This document shows, piece after piece, positions 24,577-38,900 of a DNA stretch of 64,000 nt. This DNA comes from Odontesthes bonariensis. Taxonomy: Eukaryota; Chordata; Actinopteri; Atheriniformes; Atherinopsidae. The stretch covers positions 23,866,697 to 23,930,696 of the forward strand of contig NC_134509.1 of assembly GCF_027942865.1 (NCBI RefSeq). Reading direction: 5' to 3'. Within the stretch, counting starts at the first letter, position 1; each line of letters opens with the position of its first letter. Position numbers and translations under genes: made by a program. The notes below the pieces were generated by a model. It saw only the letters and a program-made list of their open reading frames with translations. It did no database searches and was not told the DNA's origin.

Positions 24577-25902
24577 TCTACACCTTTCAAATAATGTCAA
24601 ATGGTTTTCTTTTTAAGCTCATCACATTTAGTTTTTAAATAGACAAAAATGACCAGTTTTAATCAATAACTTCCATGTTTGCTTGATATATGACATAATG
24701 GGTGAGTTTTTGATACATTGACTCGCGGACTAAATATTTCGCCGTACATATTTGCAAAAGAAAAACTTAGACTTTTATATTTCATGCTTGCACTTTTAAT
24801 GAAAACCAAAGGCACGCACATCCACGAATCCACTGCAGCGGGTGATGGGTCAGAAGGTATCTATGGGGGCAAAAAGATGGATTTTATGGGATTTTATTTT
24901 CTACTGTGTGATGGTCCATGCACATCCTTCAGGCAGGTACTGAATGAAAACATGCGGATTTTAAATGGGGCTCAGAGTAATGCATAATTTACCTGCACAT
25001 ACACTCTACAACCAGGATAGCATCAGCAATGAGTTTTTAGCGTGATGATCATCATCATACATATCTTCTGGGATATGGCACACTCATGCAGAGGATATAA
25101 GGAGGCCTGCTGCAATAATACCAGCATGTGACATCACCGAGTCCTTGGGTGTTACAGGGTCTGAGCCAACACTGCCATCGTGTGGAAAGCTGTCCCGACG
25201 TCTGGAGGTGAGTGGGAACAAGTCACCACACACAAAAAAGAAAAAGATGATAAAACTTACTGACACTGTAGAGGTGCAGCAGGGAAGCTATAGGTCTGGG
25301 GGCGTCATCAGTGTAGTTCTGAACTAAACCTCTGTACACCATCAACTTCCTGTTTCGGTTGAAAGCTTTTCTATACTGTATCAGACAATGACTTGTGGAA
25401 AACCTGCAATTCAAACATTAATTTGTTATTATATAAGCAACTTTTCCCAGGACCGAATGAAAGAAACTCTGTCCACACATAAAAGTAGTGGAATTTCTTT
25501 CTGCATGGACCTGCAAGAAACGGATCTTCAATGAGACCTCAAAATGTTTATTCTATTAATTACCCATATATTTCAACTATTCATAAACTATTTCTTAGTC
25601 GGATTGTTTTATGTTTTGAAACTTCAGAACAGAAATCAGAAGCTGCTGTGATCTAATAACCATTTTTGATGTAATACTTCAGTGCAAAATACTTCGGCCT
25701 ACCTTAATCTGGCTTTTGATTTTTAGGCAGTCTTTTCCTTTGGAGAAAAGGCGTGAGCCCTCATCTGACAGCCTGACGCCCTCAAAGGTCTCCATGTAAC
25801 CTCAAAGGTTAACCAGGAATATCAGTTACGGCAGGCTTTCGTTGGCTGTACAGTTTGCAATAAAACATAAAATATTTTACACGTGTCGGAAAATCTTTCA
25901 TT

Positions 25903-26000
25903 GCTCTGGTAAATATGGGGGAGTTTCATCTTTCTTTGTTAAAGGTAGAGGGGTCTGCAGATTCTGGCGGACTGGATTGATAAGGTTTCAGAGGGTTTCT
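25903..26000 (+). repeat. Dispersed repeat, + copy
   Basis: The stretch running from TCTGGTAAATATGG through GTTTCATCTTTCTTTGTTAA to GGTCTGCAGATTCTGGCGG matches the reverse complement of about 28965-29052. It is probably a decayed MITE. Confidence 0.5.
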
Positions 26001-28135
26001 GCTGTCTAACTTAATGGACAGATAAACCCGGATATCATCAGTGAAGCAATAAAAATGCACATTATTCTTACTAAACATAATACTTTTAGGAAACAATTGT
26101 TTGCCAGAACTGGAGCATGAAGGCCAGAACACATCAGCGGTGCAGAACTGCAGCAAATCAAACGACTCTGGACAAAGCCAGCACCAAAAGGAAGCGTTGT
26201 GAAGCGGACCGCATCCGACTACACAGATCATGGGATGTTCTCAGTTGCAGTTGTCAGTTTTTAAATGAATAAGTTTAAACATGTATGTTTTGATCAGGGA
26301 TATTATATATTGAAAGCAGAACAATCTACATAACTAGCAGACCAGTAGTTGTTAGCCTAAACTTTCTATAATATTCCTACATTTTCTATCTAACTGGTGA
26401 AGGTATGATGCAGGTAGCTGCCCAGTTTATATCAGCAGGGGGCATAGTTGTACCATCAAGTGGAATCTAACATAAACCTCATCTATAAAACACATTATTA
26501 TTTTTGAACGACTAAAAATATTTGTATTCTACAATAAAATGTTGAACACGGAGCCACGCTGAGACATTAGTTTCAAACGTCTGTGTGAATACACACTAAT
26601 TCAAATTTGGTGACTTACCAGAGGAGCAATATTTCTGACAGGATTTAAGGACTGGAGTTTTTAATGCATTGCTCTGATTGTTTTTTTTGTTTGTTTTTTT
26701 TATCTTTCCTCATCCATTTAACAAACACATCTGATACGTGACAGCCAGCTATAAAAGCTGTTCAAGCACCATAGAAGAAGAGCTGCTGTGGGATGGGAGC
26801 CAGGGTGGACCTGCATGGAGTGGGCATAATTGAAAAATGTGTTTTTTTCAGGAGCAGTGAGGCTTGAAAAGAGGACAGTATTAAGACATTAAGCAGGGCG
26901 TCACAGAGAACTGTTGAGCAGCCAGCCGCTGACAGTGTGGGGGGTTTGAATAGAAATCAACGGAAGCGTCTACTTTGAAGCGTGTTGTTTGGCGCTGGTG
27001 CGTTCTGGTCTTAAGGCCTTAGCAATAGGACAAACCTCTTTATTCCCCGGTGTTACTTAAACTTTATGTGGACCTTTAGAGACAAACGTAAAAAAAAAGA
27101 GGTCAGCTCATTTTGTAAGAACAGACCAGTGAAGTGAAGTATTTCAATCCTCTGGAAAGAATCAAAATGCACAAGCCAGAGCGCCCTCCTTTGTCGAGTC
27201 AAGTGGTTAACTTCAACTTCCAAAAATGCATAGGGACATTTTTGGTAGGCTCCCTATAAGAAGGACCACCCAAGGAAGGAAAAAGCCTTCCCAGATTTAA
27301 ACAGTTGTTACTGTATTTGCAAAAAGGAGAAAAGAGTTATCCAGACCAGACTCAAGGTGGGTAAGTAGTAGCTTATTTTATCTGGCTTCATGAATATATA
27401 TGCTCCACAGGAGAGAAAAAGACTTGAGCACTTTTAACACTACTGTCTGTTTAAATCTACACCACAGGGCTACAAAAATGAAGATTTAAACTGAAGCCAT
27501 TTGAGTTCAGTTATCTGAGGTTAAACTCTAAAAGGGAAACGATAAGCACACTGGTCTGTTTCTGGCTGCTTTTTAAAATTTATTGAGAAGTTTTGTGAAC
27601 TATGTCCTCTGTGCTTAAAAGGTTTAGTCTGAAAATCATGTGATCCCACTTTCCTGGATATTTGCTGCATGTTACTCAGGTTCACTCTCTCCTCCTCTTG
27701 GATAAGAATCCACGTGAGCAGGTTTGCTGTTATCAGAAATATATCGATTTGTGGACTATCTGATACCAAACAACTTGATGTTTGCGCCATGAGAAGCTGT
27801 GATAAATGAACTCAGGTAGGACATCCCCTCATTGTTTCTTTCCCAGAACAGAGACGGTGAAAAGTTTCCCGAGCAGATTGATGTTTAAATGGCAATCACA
27901 TTCAGTTTTCACCAGTAAGTCCCTTTACATTTCCTTCAGCTTTTACACCAGAGATTCAATAATCAGGGATTACCGTGAAATATGAAATATATAAACAGGT
28001 GGCTAAGTGCTGCCTGTGTACCTGCTCATCAGACTGGTGACAATGGGACATGCAGCACAAACAGCTTGACTGGACAAGGAGGATGAGTTTGTCCGTAATA
28101 CCCAACCTTGAGGCTGTACTGTGGTCTGTTTAGAT

Positions 28136-28215
28136 AAGGCAAGGCAAGGCAAGGCAAGGCAAGGCATCTTTATTTATATAGCGCATTTCATACCACAGGC
28201 AACTCAATGTGCAGA
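28136..28215 (+). repeat. (AAGGC)n plus LINE/SINE 3'-type tail
   Basis: Six AAGGC-type pentamers precede ATCTTTATTTATATAGCGCATTTCATACC. This block is a familiar end of teleost retroposons. It is not a CRISPR: there are no spacers. Confidence 0.6.
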
Positions 28216-28964
28216 TAAGCTCACAGCCCTTTCTGCTGTGTGTTTGTGGACACTACAGGAGTAATATTTTACTCATCTTTCTGTGCTTCTCAACCGTATC
28301 TTTCAAATAACTCATCACCTGTTTCCCAGATATTATTTCCTATCCTAAAAATTCCCAGAGATTAAAGGAAGTTCTGAAGAACTTTCTCATTTTCCCTCTT
28401 GGTGATGTCAAAAGTTTTCTTCCCTTTTTTGTTCCCATTAGGACAACTACCTCTTCCATTGTATTTCAACCATGACCAGCGTGGCATATACTCCCACCCT
28501 CTGGCAACACCAGGCAGCCCTGTTTCTTACCTTTAAACCAGTCAATGGAAACTTGCGTGATTCACAATTCTATTTGGCTGCTTTTATATACACATAAAAT
28601 ATAACATAAGCTGTATTTCTCAGTCTTCTACAAACTGTATCCCCTCTCTATACCTCACCATAAAATCTCTTATTTTGCACGTAGTTCTCATCATGCTTAA
28701 TTACCTTGGTAGAAATGGAAAACCTTGTTTAATCTACTTATAAAATGAAACACCAGATGATGGGACATAATGTAGGCTATGCAAATGGAGGAACAATTTC
28801 TGGCAGACTGAGAAATCCGGCCCACCAGAATCTGTATCCCCCTTCTGTAAAAATCTGTAAAACATATTTACTAGAGTTATTCAGCATGATACAAAGAATT
28901 TATAGATTAAACCAGCAGATGCTGGTTTACGACGTGTATTAAGACAGGGGACACAGATTCTGAC

Positions 28965-29052
28965 AGACTGATAAATCTGCTGTCTGCTGGAATCTGTGGC
29001 CCACTCTACCTTTAACAAAGAGAGATGAAACTTCCCCATATATACCAGAGAA
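28965..29052 (-). repeat. Dispersed repeat, - copy
   Basis: Inverted counterpart of 25903-26000. Related sub-repeats at about 28795-28845 and 28935-28985 (CAGATTCTGRCAGACTGA-like) suggest a degenerate fold-back element about 250 bp long. Confidence 0.45.
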
Positions 29053-29859
29053 ATTAAAAATTGCCCAACATGCGCAAAATGAAAACCTTTAGGTTTTTTT
29101 TTTTTTTTACAAACTGTACAGCCAGAAAAGCATAACAGAACCGGTCTTCCTTGTTAACCTTCGTGATGAAAGGCCACACCTCTCCATATTCACAAAAGTG
29201 ATGATCTGACATACCTGTGAAATAAAACACTTCATGTTTGAACACACACTATCTTACAGGAAGGGGATACTTTTTTTTCTGACAAAGGAAAAATACAACC
29301 AGAAACGTCTGCCAGGGTGATCTGAGCAGGCTAATGTGCAAGATGAAACATGTGATGCTTGAAAACACGCTGTGCCTCAAAGAGAAGAGATACAAATGAT
29401 GTCAGACTGTGGGAGCAGTGGACACGTGGACTCAATGAATGAAAATACTGTGTGCAGATCTGTCTTCGTGTATATTTGACACCAGGTGATGGCTGAGCCC
29501 ACAGAAGTGACTTTATGTTGACAGGACAGCAGCGGGTTTTGAAACTTCTCAGCTGATGTTGAACCCAGCTGCTTCTCAACAGCGACCGACTGTAATCGAC
29601 GTCATCACAGGTCAACATTTCAATCCTTTTAAATGATCATGATACCTGTTCTTCTGCAGGAGGGAAAGTAGTTGTTTCTCAGTGTTCCGTTCTCAATTAA
29701 CTGAAATAAAGAGGCTTCAATGAGACGTTCAGAAAATAATAAGTATATTGCTACGAGCATCAAATAATCTTTTAAAACCTCCCAAATAAAACAACAAACC
29801 TTAAAAAATCAATAAAAAGGTCGAAATTAGCTTCTTTTTTTGGTCGACGTTGAGGGAAA

Positions 29860-30313
29860 AAGGAGCCTAGTACTGTGGATCCATCTCCAGGAGTGAGTGC
29901 GCGCTCCCGCGCATCTGGGAATAAGATTTCTGGCGGGGATATCTACCTTGGCACGACACCGGTGCGTGAGTGGACGGGGCTTCCTCTGCCAGAGAGGAGG
30001 AGAGTGAGCCGTGTGTTGTCGCTTACCACTTTCCTATGCGGATGTTACCGCTGGCTCTCTGGTCTGGAAGGGCTCGCAGCATCCTGCGCAGGCCAGAATT
30101 CAGGCGCCGCTGACATCCCGATTTTAGGATTTCTAAAACCCACACCGTCCGGCTCCCACTCGCGATCCACGGGAAAGAGGTGTGGGGAAGGATTTTTGTG
30201 CTTGTCCCGCTTAGCAGATCCAAGCGGGAGGGACTTTATCGACGGCGAGGACCCGGAGATGAGAAAAGCAGAGAGGATGCTCGGTTGACGAGGCAGGAGA
30301 TGAACACGGCATG
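29860..30313 (+). promoter_or_regulatory. Probable epn3 promoter and non-coding first exon
   Basis: This stretch is locally GC- and CpG-rich, unlike its surroundings, and includes GTGCGCGCTCCCGCGC at 29898. It ends at a strong donor, ATG|GTAAGC, at 30314. A second donor of the same type lies at 30442. The next acceptor that fits is at 35798, in front of the epn3 start exon. The 137-codon open frame at 29875-30288 has no recognisable motif, and I read it as GC-rich untranslated sequence. Transcript data would be needed to fix the start site. Confidence 0.45.
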
Positions 30314-33300
30314 GTAAGCTCTCGAGATGACAGCTCGTGGCCTTTGACTGCATCTGTTTCTACTTTAATGCTGTGGTTGCTCTCTTGCCAGTCAACTCCA
30401 GCAGTGGTTTGCTTTGCAGAAGGGACTCCGTACTGCACATGGTAAGCCGCACTGGGGAAATCACCGCATGAGGGGGCGTGTGTGACGGTTTATCGGGGGG
30501 GGTATGCAGACCCTCTATAGGGTGACTCCTTCTATTACCACCTGAAATGTATGTCGGCTTTAAGATCCAGTGCTTGCGAGCAGATTTTGAAATGCACCCT
30601 TTCTAACTCCAACTGCAGCCTCAGCCTAACCAGTCATCTCTACGACCTCATGGATTGTGGTATTTGATATGCGCCCTGTACAATACTGAAGGGTACACCT
30701 GCTTCTACAGCACGCATGCGCATTTTGGACGACGGGTTTGCATGAATTCTTGAAGAGCGGCGTGACGCATCAGAATCTCGAACTTGAACAACCTCTTGAT
30801 TTTTTTTTCCTTTTTATTCTGTGTATGTGTGAAAAAGGAATAGCAGCCATGCTTAAAAGCAGCTGATGCAGCAACGTGTTGAAAGTTGTGAGTGGTGTTG
30901 TGAAAGTAATTCATACACGGTGTGTTAGGGCAAATGCATCCCTCAGCATCACAACTGGAGTGGGCGACTACATCAGGTGACTCTTCCTTGAATTGGTCTT
31001 GATGTAATGAGTGTCGCTTAGAGATTTTGTTTGAGTATTTGCACCCTGATGAGTCATATAAATTTGTTTGAATGTATTCGCAGAGCACCTCAACAGTTTA
31101 TCCGTTCAAAGACTTGATCAAATACTCACCTTAAAAGTGAGACGTAGGCCGGAGATTCCTCTGAAACATCTTGTTAGTTATACTTGAGGATTTAATATAC
31201 TCTTGTGGTTTTGTTTAAAGAACCACATTGTGGTGCTGAATTCACAATCAGTTTTATCATTGCCCTACCGGTGCAATGAGCTGGTGTGTGAACATATCTG
31301 TCAGTTTGATGGGATGGATTCGTATGCACAGGCTTGGTCATGGGCTTATAGTAATGCAGAAATTGGTATATTTCACTGTATTTCTTGCCCTGTCAGCTCT
31401 GAGAATCATTGTACACACAGAAAGGTCACGTTACTCCTACAATGTAAAATATTGGCTCTGGTGTGAAGCTCTGATAAGATGGTTCAGTTGACAGCACCAG
31501 CCTGTTATAACCTTTGTGTGTGGGGGGCCTCTGTGCTTGAGCTGAAGATGATTGTGCAGAAAGGTGATACTGGTTGCAGTTGCTGAGCATAACTTTTCTT
31601 TCTCCCTTTATGCCCTTCGTTCTCTATCGCTCCCTGTTCATCTCTCTTGCATATACGCCATCACTCTCAGACCGTTTGTCCCCTCAGAGTTTCCTGCCAG
31701 CGCTGCATGCATCTCAGATCCTTGGTGTTTCTGCTGATGTTTGCTTTTCAGCAGGAAGAGACATCCTGTAACTCCTTTCAGTGTGAACTGTTGTGGAACG
31801 CGAGTGAAAAGTGAAATAAAAATCAGGATTTTTTTTGAAAGGAATGATTATAGCAGTAGCAGCGAGTTAATTATGTTCTCATACTTAGAGGCAGTAGATG
31901 GATGGTTTACATAATTCCCCTTGTCGGCACATAAGGGCCTAGATTGAGGGGCCTTAATGTAGAGCCCTGGATTACAAGTATGTCCTTTTTTCTTTTTTTT
32001 TAAATCTATCACCAATGTTTTTTAACTGTGTAATAGTAATGCTATTATGATAAGCTTAAAGGAAAATTCTAGTACTTTTTAGAATGAATCTTGAATTTAA
32101 ATGGAAGATATTGGTTGTCAAAAACACTTTGCAATCAGACCAAGAATGCCATGTCCATCAACCACTACAAAGTACATTCACGAGGCAGTCCTGTGCACAG
32201 CAAATCTGTTTGTATTGGCAAAACAGTTTTAGATTACTGTTTGACAACACTATGGAAAGAACCTCTACAGAGACAGACCTTCTTGATTGCAATCAACTGG
32301 TGGTTGAGCGACGAGTGCTTCACAAACGAAGCTAAAATCACAGATGGCGTGCATTGTCTGCCTTGGTACATAACACAGCAGCAGAGAAACAACGGTACAA
32401 AACAGCATGAAGGGCTTTGTCTGATTCTTGATCAGATTCGTGATCTGATCACACAATAATCCATCTTGCCAGGCCCCAGACTATTGTGGCTGCAACACAA
32501 AGGTTCAGACCTATCACAGACCTGTACAGGTAGGTATGGGGGGGGGATTCTAGGTGTGATGGAAAGTCGTTTTCACACAGTAGTTGCTTCTTATTGGTGC
32601 TGGTGTCCTTGTTAAGCCACCGCTGTGTTCATTCGGTAGTTCACGTAATTAAATTGAGGGGGCTCAGCACTATATTATTGTATGCTTACACACAGCGAGC
32701 CGGTGTCTTGGACTCATCTGGGTGACAACAGTGTTGATGATTAGAGTGGCATGTTCAGAGCAGGCCCGCTCTTTTTTCGTACACCCACTGTTTTGCCTCT
32801 ATGACTACATCCATTACTGGCTCAGAGGTTATATAACCCCTTAAGTTCAACCCCCCCACCTCTATTCTCACATACAGGATATGATCCCCCTTAAAATGGA
32901 ATTAATTTAGTAATGGCAGCTCCTATGGACTTACTGATTTTGAGTGTTACTCTTGGCTTATTTCATTGGTTCAAGTGGCAGTCCTTTTCCAACCAATTTA
33001 TAGAGAAGATGTCCAAGATGGTTCTGTTCTGAGACAAGGAAATAAGGCTCTATGGCAATTTTGGGATTTTTCTAAGCTGTGCTGGTCCATTTACAGGCTT
33101 AGTTTGTTCAGTTGTCATACATAGTATCTTCTCTAAGGTCTTTCCTCATTCCCTGCCTTAAGTTTAGTTGCAACTACGGTTCAACACTTATTAGCTTCCC
33201 ACCAACTCAGAGAACCAGAGTTACATCCAGTAACATCTGGTAACATCTAGTCTCCCTTGTTAAAAGCACATGAGGAAACTCAACATCACAGCCTACAAAC

Positions 33301-35798
33301 CCTTTTTAACAAGAAGCGCTTTTAGGGTTTAACACAGACAACCAGTTTGAATGACGTCCAGTTGCCGTCTTACGATTAGGTTGTGGTATGTCACATGATT
33401 TTTGCAAGGAGAGGTCACACTGATTTCAGTCAAACCTCACCCTTTATTTTAGCAATAGTCTCAGACTAGGACAAACTGCAAGCACTCGTTTATATCCAGT
33501 TGCCAGAGCTGTATACTGAACTGGATTTGTACTATTTGGATGAGGGATTTGCATTTCATGGTCAAAACTATGAATTTCAACCCAGGTGTACTGAAGTGCT
33601 CCTACAAACACTCTGCAGCTGATGCTTCTGCCCTTGAATAACACTTTTCTTGAAGAAAATCTTCTTTAAAGTAGGATTTCTTTTTACTGGCAGTTGTCAT
33701 CCTAGTTATCACTGCAGACACAATGGTCTCTAAGATGCAGTTTATGGACAGTTTACATCCATTTGCAGCACAAATTGACCCGTTGATCCTTCTTATCACA
33801 TTTGAGCTGTTTAGCAGGAAAATTCCTTTATACATATGTAAAACGAGTTAGTTATAGAATTATTTAAGTCTGTTTAAAAGCATGTGATCTCTGTTTTAGC
33901 ATAACATAATCTATCTTTTAGAGCACTGTATTTTCTGCAGTGTGTAGAATTTAGTGTCATAAGTGGTGGAGGAGCAGGAGGTAGAGGCCCAAATGCAGGA
34001 TTAGCAGGAAGAAGGGGAGGACAGGCAGTGTAGAAAAACAAAAGACTTTATTAAATAAAAAACAGACTAAGGGTGCTGCCAAGGCAGGAACAAGAAGTAC
34101 AAACTAAATTAAAACAGAAGAGGACTGAACGGACAAGAAAAAACACAGAGGACAGCACTGGGAGAACAAAAACAACACACATACAAACAACAGTCTGACA
34201 CTGAACAAAGGAAAACCTGAAGGATATACACTGAGGGATAACAAATGAGCATCAGGTATGGCAATCAGAAACTGAAGACCTGGTGTGAAACAAGAGCGGA
34301 AGTAAAATTGATAGAATCTGCAAAGGTGCAAGCTCAACAAAATAAAACAGGAAGTAAAGAAACTGATATACAAGGTGAAGATAAATAACTGACAGAAACG
34401 AACTAGAGACAAAACACAACAGGACATAGAAACTAATAAACCAAAACACAAAAGCAAGGACAGTGACAGTCAGTGTGCATCTGGAAGCTCTGGAAAAGAT
34501 TTAAATGATGGCTAAACTGAAAAATGTTGTTGAAAACAAAAAGACACATTTTAGTCCCTTTATCCCATAGTTATAATATGAGATAAACAATAAATTGATT
34601 TGTGGTGTTAATGCAATAAACTGATTAATAAGAATAAACACTCATTCTCATTAGTTCAGAGCACCATTCTTATTAGATCCATTAGCGATCCAATAGAGTC
34701 ATTAAATACCACACTCTTTATGAATTAATTACCTAACAATAATTCATGTTACTTAACTTATCTGCAAAGCTGTTAGAAAAAGTGTCATCACAGAATTTGT
34801 TTTTTTTTACTACTCCAAAAAAAACAACAATATATACAGTAAGTCATTTTGCCACTCTCATCTTTTTCCTCAAATAAAGCAAAATGTAAGTACTTCCAAA
34901 ATGTTGCATTCACTGTCCTAAACACACACACACGTCCAAGCATTTGTATGACATACACATTGTGTGATTAATATAGACTGATGTTGGGCAATATATTATA
35001 GTTAATCATGATAGGTTTAATTAAATATGAGGATGGTTCATGTCTTAAATGAAATAAATATATAAATGATCAAATTTGTAAATAGCTGTCTGTGAAATAA
35101 AGGACAAGGTCATGACGGGAGGGATAGCTGATTTGAAAAGTCTAGTAATTTCCAAAACGTCTGACAGTTTGGTTCGCAGGAGACTGATGAACAAAAGTTT
35201 TGTTTTGTTGGGTCACACCAGTTTAGGTTTGGTTTACTGGGTTAATTAGCTTCTGTGTCAGTGAAAGCTTCTAGTCGTAGTTATAGGGAGGGGTACAGTA
35301 TCACAGGAACAGTAATGATCAGTTCCCATGTGTCCTCTCTGAAATGTGAATTTGGAAAAGAAAAATGGGTTGCTGGCCTGAATAAAATAAGCTTTCAAGA
35401 AGCTTCATCAGACACCTGAGTGCCAGAGCTGCTGTGTGACCTACTTTTTTGTGATGGGGCACCAGTTATGAGCAGCTCACTAAGTCGCTATCATCAGTGA
35501 CTGTTTATGTAGCTCAGTATATTCCGACACTGAAAGTAAAGAGGACAATTAGGTTTTACCTTATTATATGCTAGCTGTATTATTTTTTAGAAATAACTCA
35601 GTTTTTCAGTCTACCGCTTCCGTCAAAATTTCAGCAAAGTTACGATCTAAAGGGACGATCCTTGTAATAATGAAGATTACCGGGAGTTGCAGGTTAACAG
35701 CATCAACAAATGAAAAGAGCAACATTACGCTACTTCTAGTCTATTGATGTCTATAATATATATTCATATACTATACAATCTCTATCTCTTTCTTACAG
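30314..35798. other. epn3 intron 1 (inferred)
   Basis: About 5.5 kb with no recognised coding exon. Open frames at 31203-31491 and 32084-32459 show no family match. An A-rich repeat occupies about 33955-34470. A TTAAAGGAAAATTCTAGTAC motif at 32057 resembles the end of a TTAA-type element, but no partner end is visible. Confidence 0.4.
33955..34470. repeat. Purine-rich interspersed repeat (class uncertain)
   Basis: A-rich, stop-poor sequence (GGAGCAGGAGG..., AAAGACTTTATTAAATAAAAAACAG..., many AACAAAA/GAAAC runs) resembles a frequent teleost dispersed repeat. A similar texture occurs at about 47160-47420. It could also be simple purine-rich DNA. Confidence 0.3.
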
Positions 35799-35957
35799 GG
35801 GTATGCTATGCTAACTGCTGACCGAAAAGAGGAGCCTTCTGTGGTATAGCTACCTCTCCCCTGCATCTTCCATTAGCATCTCCCCTTTCATCCCTTTTCT
35901 TAACCTGTTGAGCATTCGCTTGTCACTCTCCCTGCACATCTTTCATCCCGTGTCACC
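35799..35957 (+). promoter_or_regulatory. epn3 5' UTR part of exon 2
   Basis: It follows a TTTCTTACAG acceptor and leads directly into the coding start at 35958, which sits in a strong CACCATGA context. It contains short upstream ATGs (for example 35803 and 35808), each soon followed by a stop. Confidence 0.5.
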
Positions 35958-38900
35958 ATGACAACATCAGCCCTGCGCCGGCAGGTGAAGAATATTGTGC
36001 ACAACTATTCAGAAGCGGAGATCAAGGTATTTATAATTGAACTGTGTTCTCTTTAAGCGTTTAGTTCTTATACAAAGCCTTTACAAAGAGTAAAGGGTTT
36101 GAGTTCAAATGTCACGTTGAGTCACATTGATCCCTTCTCGTACAGTTCATGTGCACTGATACATTTATTAAATAAATGGACATCATTGCGCTTTCTTTGT
36201 CAATGTGTAGGTTCGGGAGGCCACTTCAAACGATCCATGGGGCCCATCCTCGTCTCTTATGTCAGAGATCGCTGACTTGACCTTCAATGTGGTGGCGTTT
36301 GCTGAGGTCATGGGCATGATATGGAAGCGCCTCAATGACAGCGGCAAGAACTGGAGACACGTCTACAAGGTGTCGTCGTGTTTTCTTCCTCTCTGTTGGG
36401 TTAAATGTAGATTCTCTCAACGAAAAGGTACACTCTGTGTCTCCTTTTATTGGCATTCACGCAAACAATCTGCATTTGACTCCAGGCCCTGACTCTGCTG
36501 GATTACCTGCTGAAGACTGGATCAGAGAGAGTGGCCCAACAGTGCCGTGAAAACGCCTTCTCTATCCAGGTCTGGCAATCTGAGCTGCTCTGTGGCACTG
36601 CTGGTTTGTTACCGTTTACAGTTCACTGGGGTGATTGTTTGTTGTTGCCTTGACAATCACTCATTATCCTGCCACACCATGTTACACTACTTATGCAAAA
36701 GTGAAAATGCGCTCGACACAATATGATTACAACTTGGATTATTATTTAGATGACAAAAAAAGCAACTAAATAAAGTGAAGGTATAAACTGAGATATTTGC
36801 TAATATGTACCCGGGTTTTCTTTTGGAATATCAGATTATTGATCAGATCAGATAAATTACATTCTGAATACATTGTCTAAAAGAGGTATAAACATTTTTC
36901 ATGTATCTGTGTCTAGAGACTCAAAATATGAGAGGTCTATCTTTTTTTTTTTTTTTACCTTTGTCTGTGGTTGTGTTTCTATCAAATATTCAAGTGAATT
37001 TCAAGCTAACCTTTGAACCTTTTTGAAAACTACTCACCAAAATTTCCATTACCCAGGTTTGCAGTGCTTAGCAATGGGCCTCACTGCTAGAGGGAGTCCT
37101 ACAGTCCAAAAACACGCCTGTTGGGTTGATTTGTGATTCTAAATGGATTGCAGGAGTGAGCGTGCATGATTGTTTGACTCCGTGGTGGACTGGCGACCTG
37201 TTCAGGGTGCACCCCGCCTCACAACCTGAATTATCTTAAGCGGGTATAGAGGGTGGATGGTTTACAGTGAATAAAATGGGCTTTGTAATTGTAATAGGCA
37301 TGATAAAATGTAATAACTCATCATACTAACATCCCTCCCTTGCTTTACTCACTTAAGTTGTTTCCTTGCATTAAAGCACCTTCCAACGTGAATGTAAAAG
37401 AGAGCTTAGAGGCATGAAGAAATCCTTGTGTAGCAGATGTGGAGGCATGGGCCAAATTATGGCACACAGTAATGTACATTTAAAGGATTGGAAATTCAAT
37501 GAGGATGTTTGAAGGGGAGCAATTTTGCATTTGTGCTCCATTTGAAGTAGGAACATTTTTCTGGAACGCCCTCACAAGCCCAAGGATTCCAAATCTGAAA
37601 GTTGGAGGAACTTCACCAACCCTCATCTCAAATCCAGCATGGCTGCCAAGCACATAAAAAGTGCTGATAGCTGCAGGAATGAACTGTTTTATTCGCAATA
37701 GTATCAGTTTGTGTCTCTTTATATCAGTCGCACACATAGTACAGATTAGTCTTTCATGAAGTGAGAATTGGACATGCTTCTTCAGCTGATCACTGTTACA
37801 AACAATGTTCCCCACCTCAAAACTTATTTACAAAAAGTGTGTTCATTCCCTTTAATGCACATTTGCTTATTCAGAAACAGAAAGAGCCATCTAACGTGTA
37901 AGTTGAAACTTATTTGCAACATTGAGGAAGTTTTGTGACTTTTCCCTGTACTTGGAAAGCGCTGTTGGCAACAGATTTGAAGCTACACACACTGAAACAC
38001 GACAAAAAGCGGAGGTTTTAAAGACATCGTTTAATTAATTACTTGTGGTATATTGGGCCAAAACTTGACAGACATATTCTGGGAATGTGTGAAACTAACA
38101 TTAACTTCGATTATTCAAATAAAAGTGAGTAGACTTAATTACTTAAGTTGGTACCAAACAAAATTAATTAATTTAATCGAAAAAGACAAAGTAATTTTTT
38201 AATGATTTGTTAAATCCACAAAAGTAAAATCTGAAACCTAAATAAGGTTCGGATAAAAAGGTACTTTATATCAACTCTCGCTAAAAAGTCTTTTTACATT
38301 GTACGCCCCTTTTAAAGTCTCGTGTTTGTTTCTGAAAGCCCGTGAACCAAATGCCCTTTGGGTGTCTTACAGACGTTACGTGACTTCCAGTATGTGGACC
38401 GTGATGGCAGAGACCAGGGGGCAAACGTGCGGGAAAAAGCACGCCAACTGGTTTGTCTCCTACGGGATGAGGAGCGGCTCCGCCAGGAGAGGAGTCAAGC
38501 CCTAAAGACCAAGGAGCGAATGGCTGGGGGAGGCACTGGAGGTGGTGTGAGCGGAGGTATTCCCCCATCTTATCACCCAGGCAGACGCACAAGTCAGCCA
38601 AGCATGGCTGTCCTGTATGGGGAAGAATTCAGCCGCTCCAGAGGCTCTCCGTCCTCCTTTAACTGTGAGATTTTAAAGTCTAAAGTGAATTTTTTTTTTA
38701 CTTTTTTGTGCATGTATGTTGGAAATGTATTAACAATTGGATCCAGTGTTAAAGATACACATTTGTATTCAGGATTAGTACTACATGCCTCATGAACAGC
38801 AGTTGGACTGCCAGCGCATAGATTATCAATACTGCTGTGTGGGCCTGAAAATATTCAAATTAGCACCTCACTTCCTGTGCTCCATGTCTCAGAGCATCTG

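Larger units (their letters stand above)
23576..29860. other. Intergenic DNA between pi4k2b and epn3
   Basis: No gene is supported on either strand. Small open frames (for example 23995-24291 on - and 25926-26231 on -) lack recognisable motifs. The region holds a C11/A16 homopolymer junction at 24550-24576, a shared inverted repeat pair (about 25903-26000 and 28965-29052), a (GGCAA)n-headed LINE-like tail at 28136-28215, and a CTCF-like TCAGCAGGGGGCAT at 26432-26445. Confidence 0.45.

Noticed and set aside
26432-26445. CTCF boundary element
   Set aside because: TCAGCAGGGGGCAT fits the core motif, but a single short match is weak evidence without occupancy data. Similar CCACTAGATGG words at 48660 and in the TTAA elements differ at key positions.
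28136-28166. CRISPR-like direct repeats
   Set aside because: They are contiguous pentamers with no spacers, at the head of a retroposon tail in a vertebrate genome.
29875-30288. 137-aa protein upstream of epn3
   Set aside because: It is a GC-rich frame without motifs that overlaps the likely promoter and first exon and ends before the donor. It is more likely untranslated sequence.
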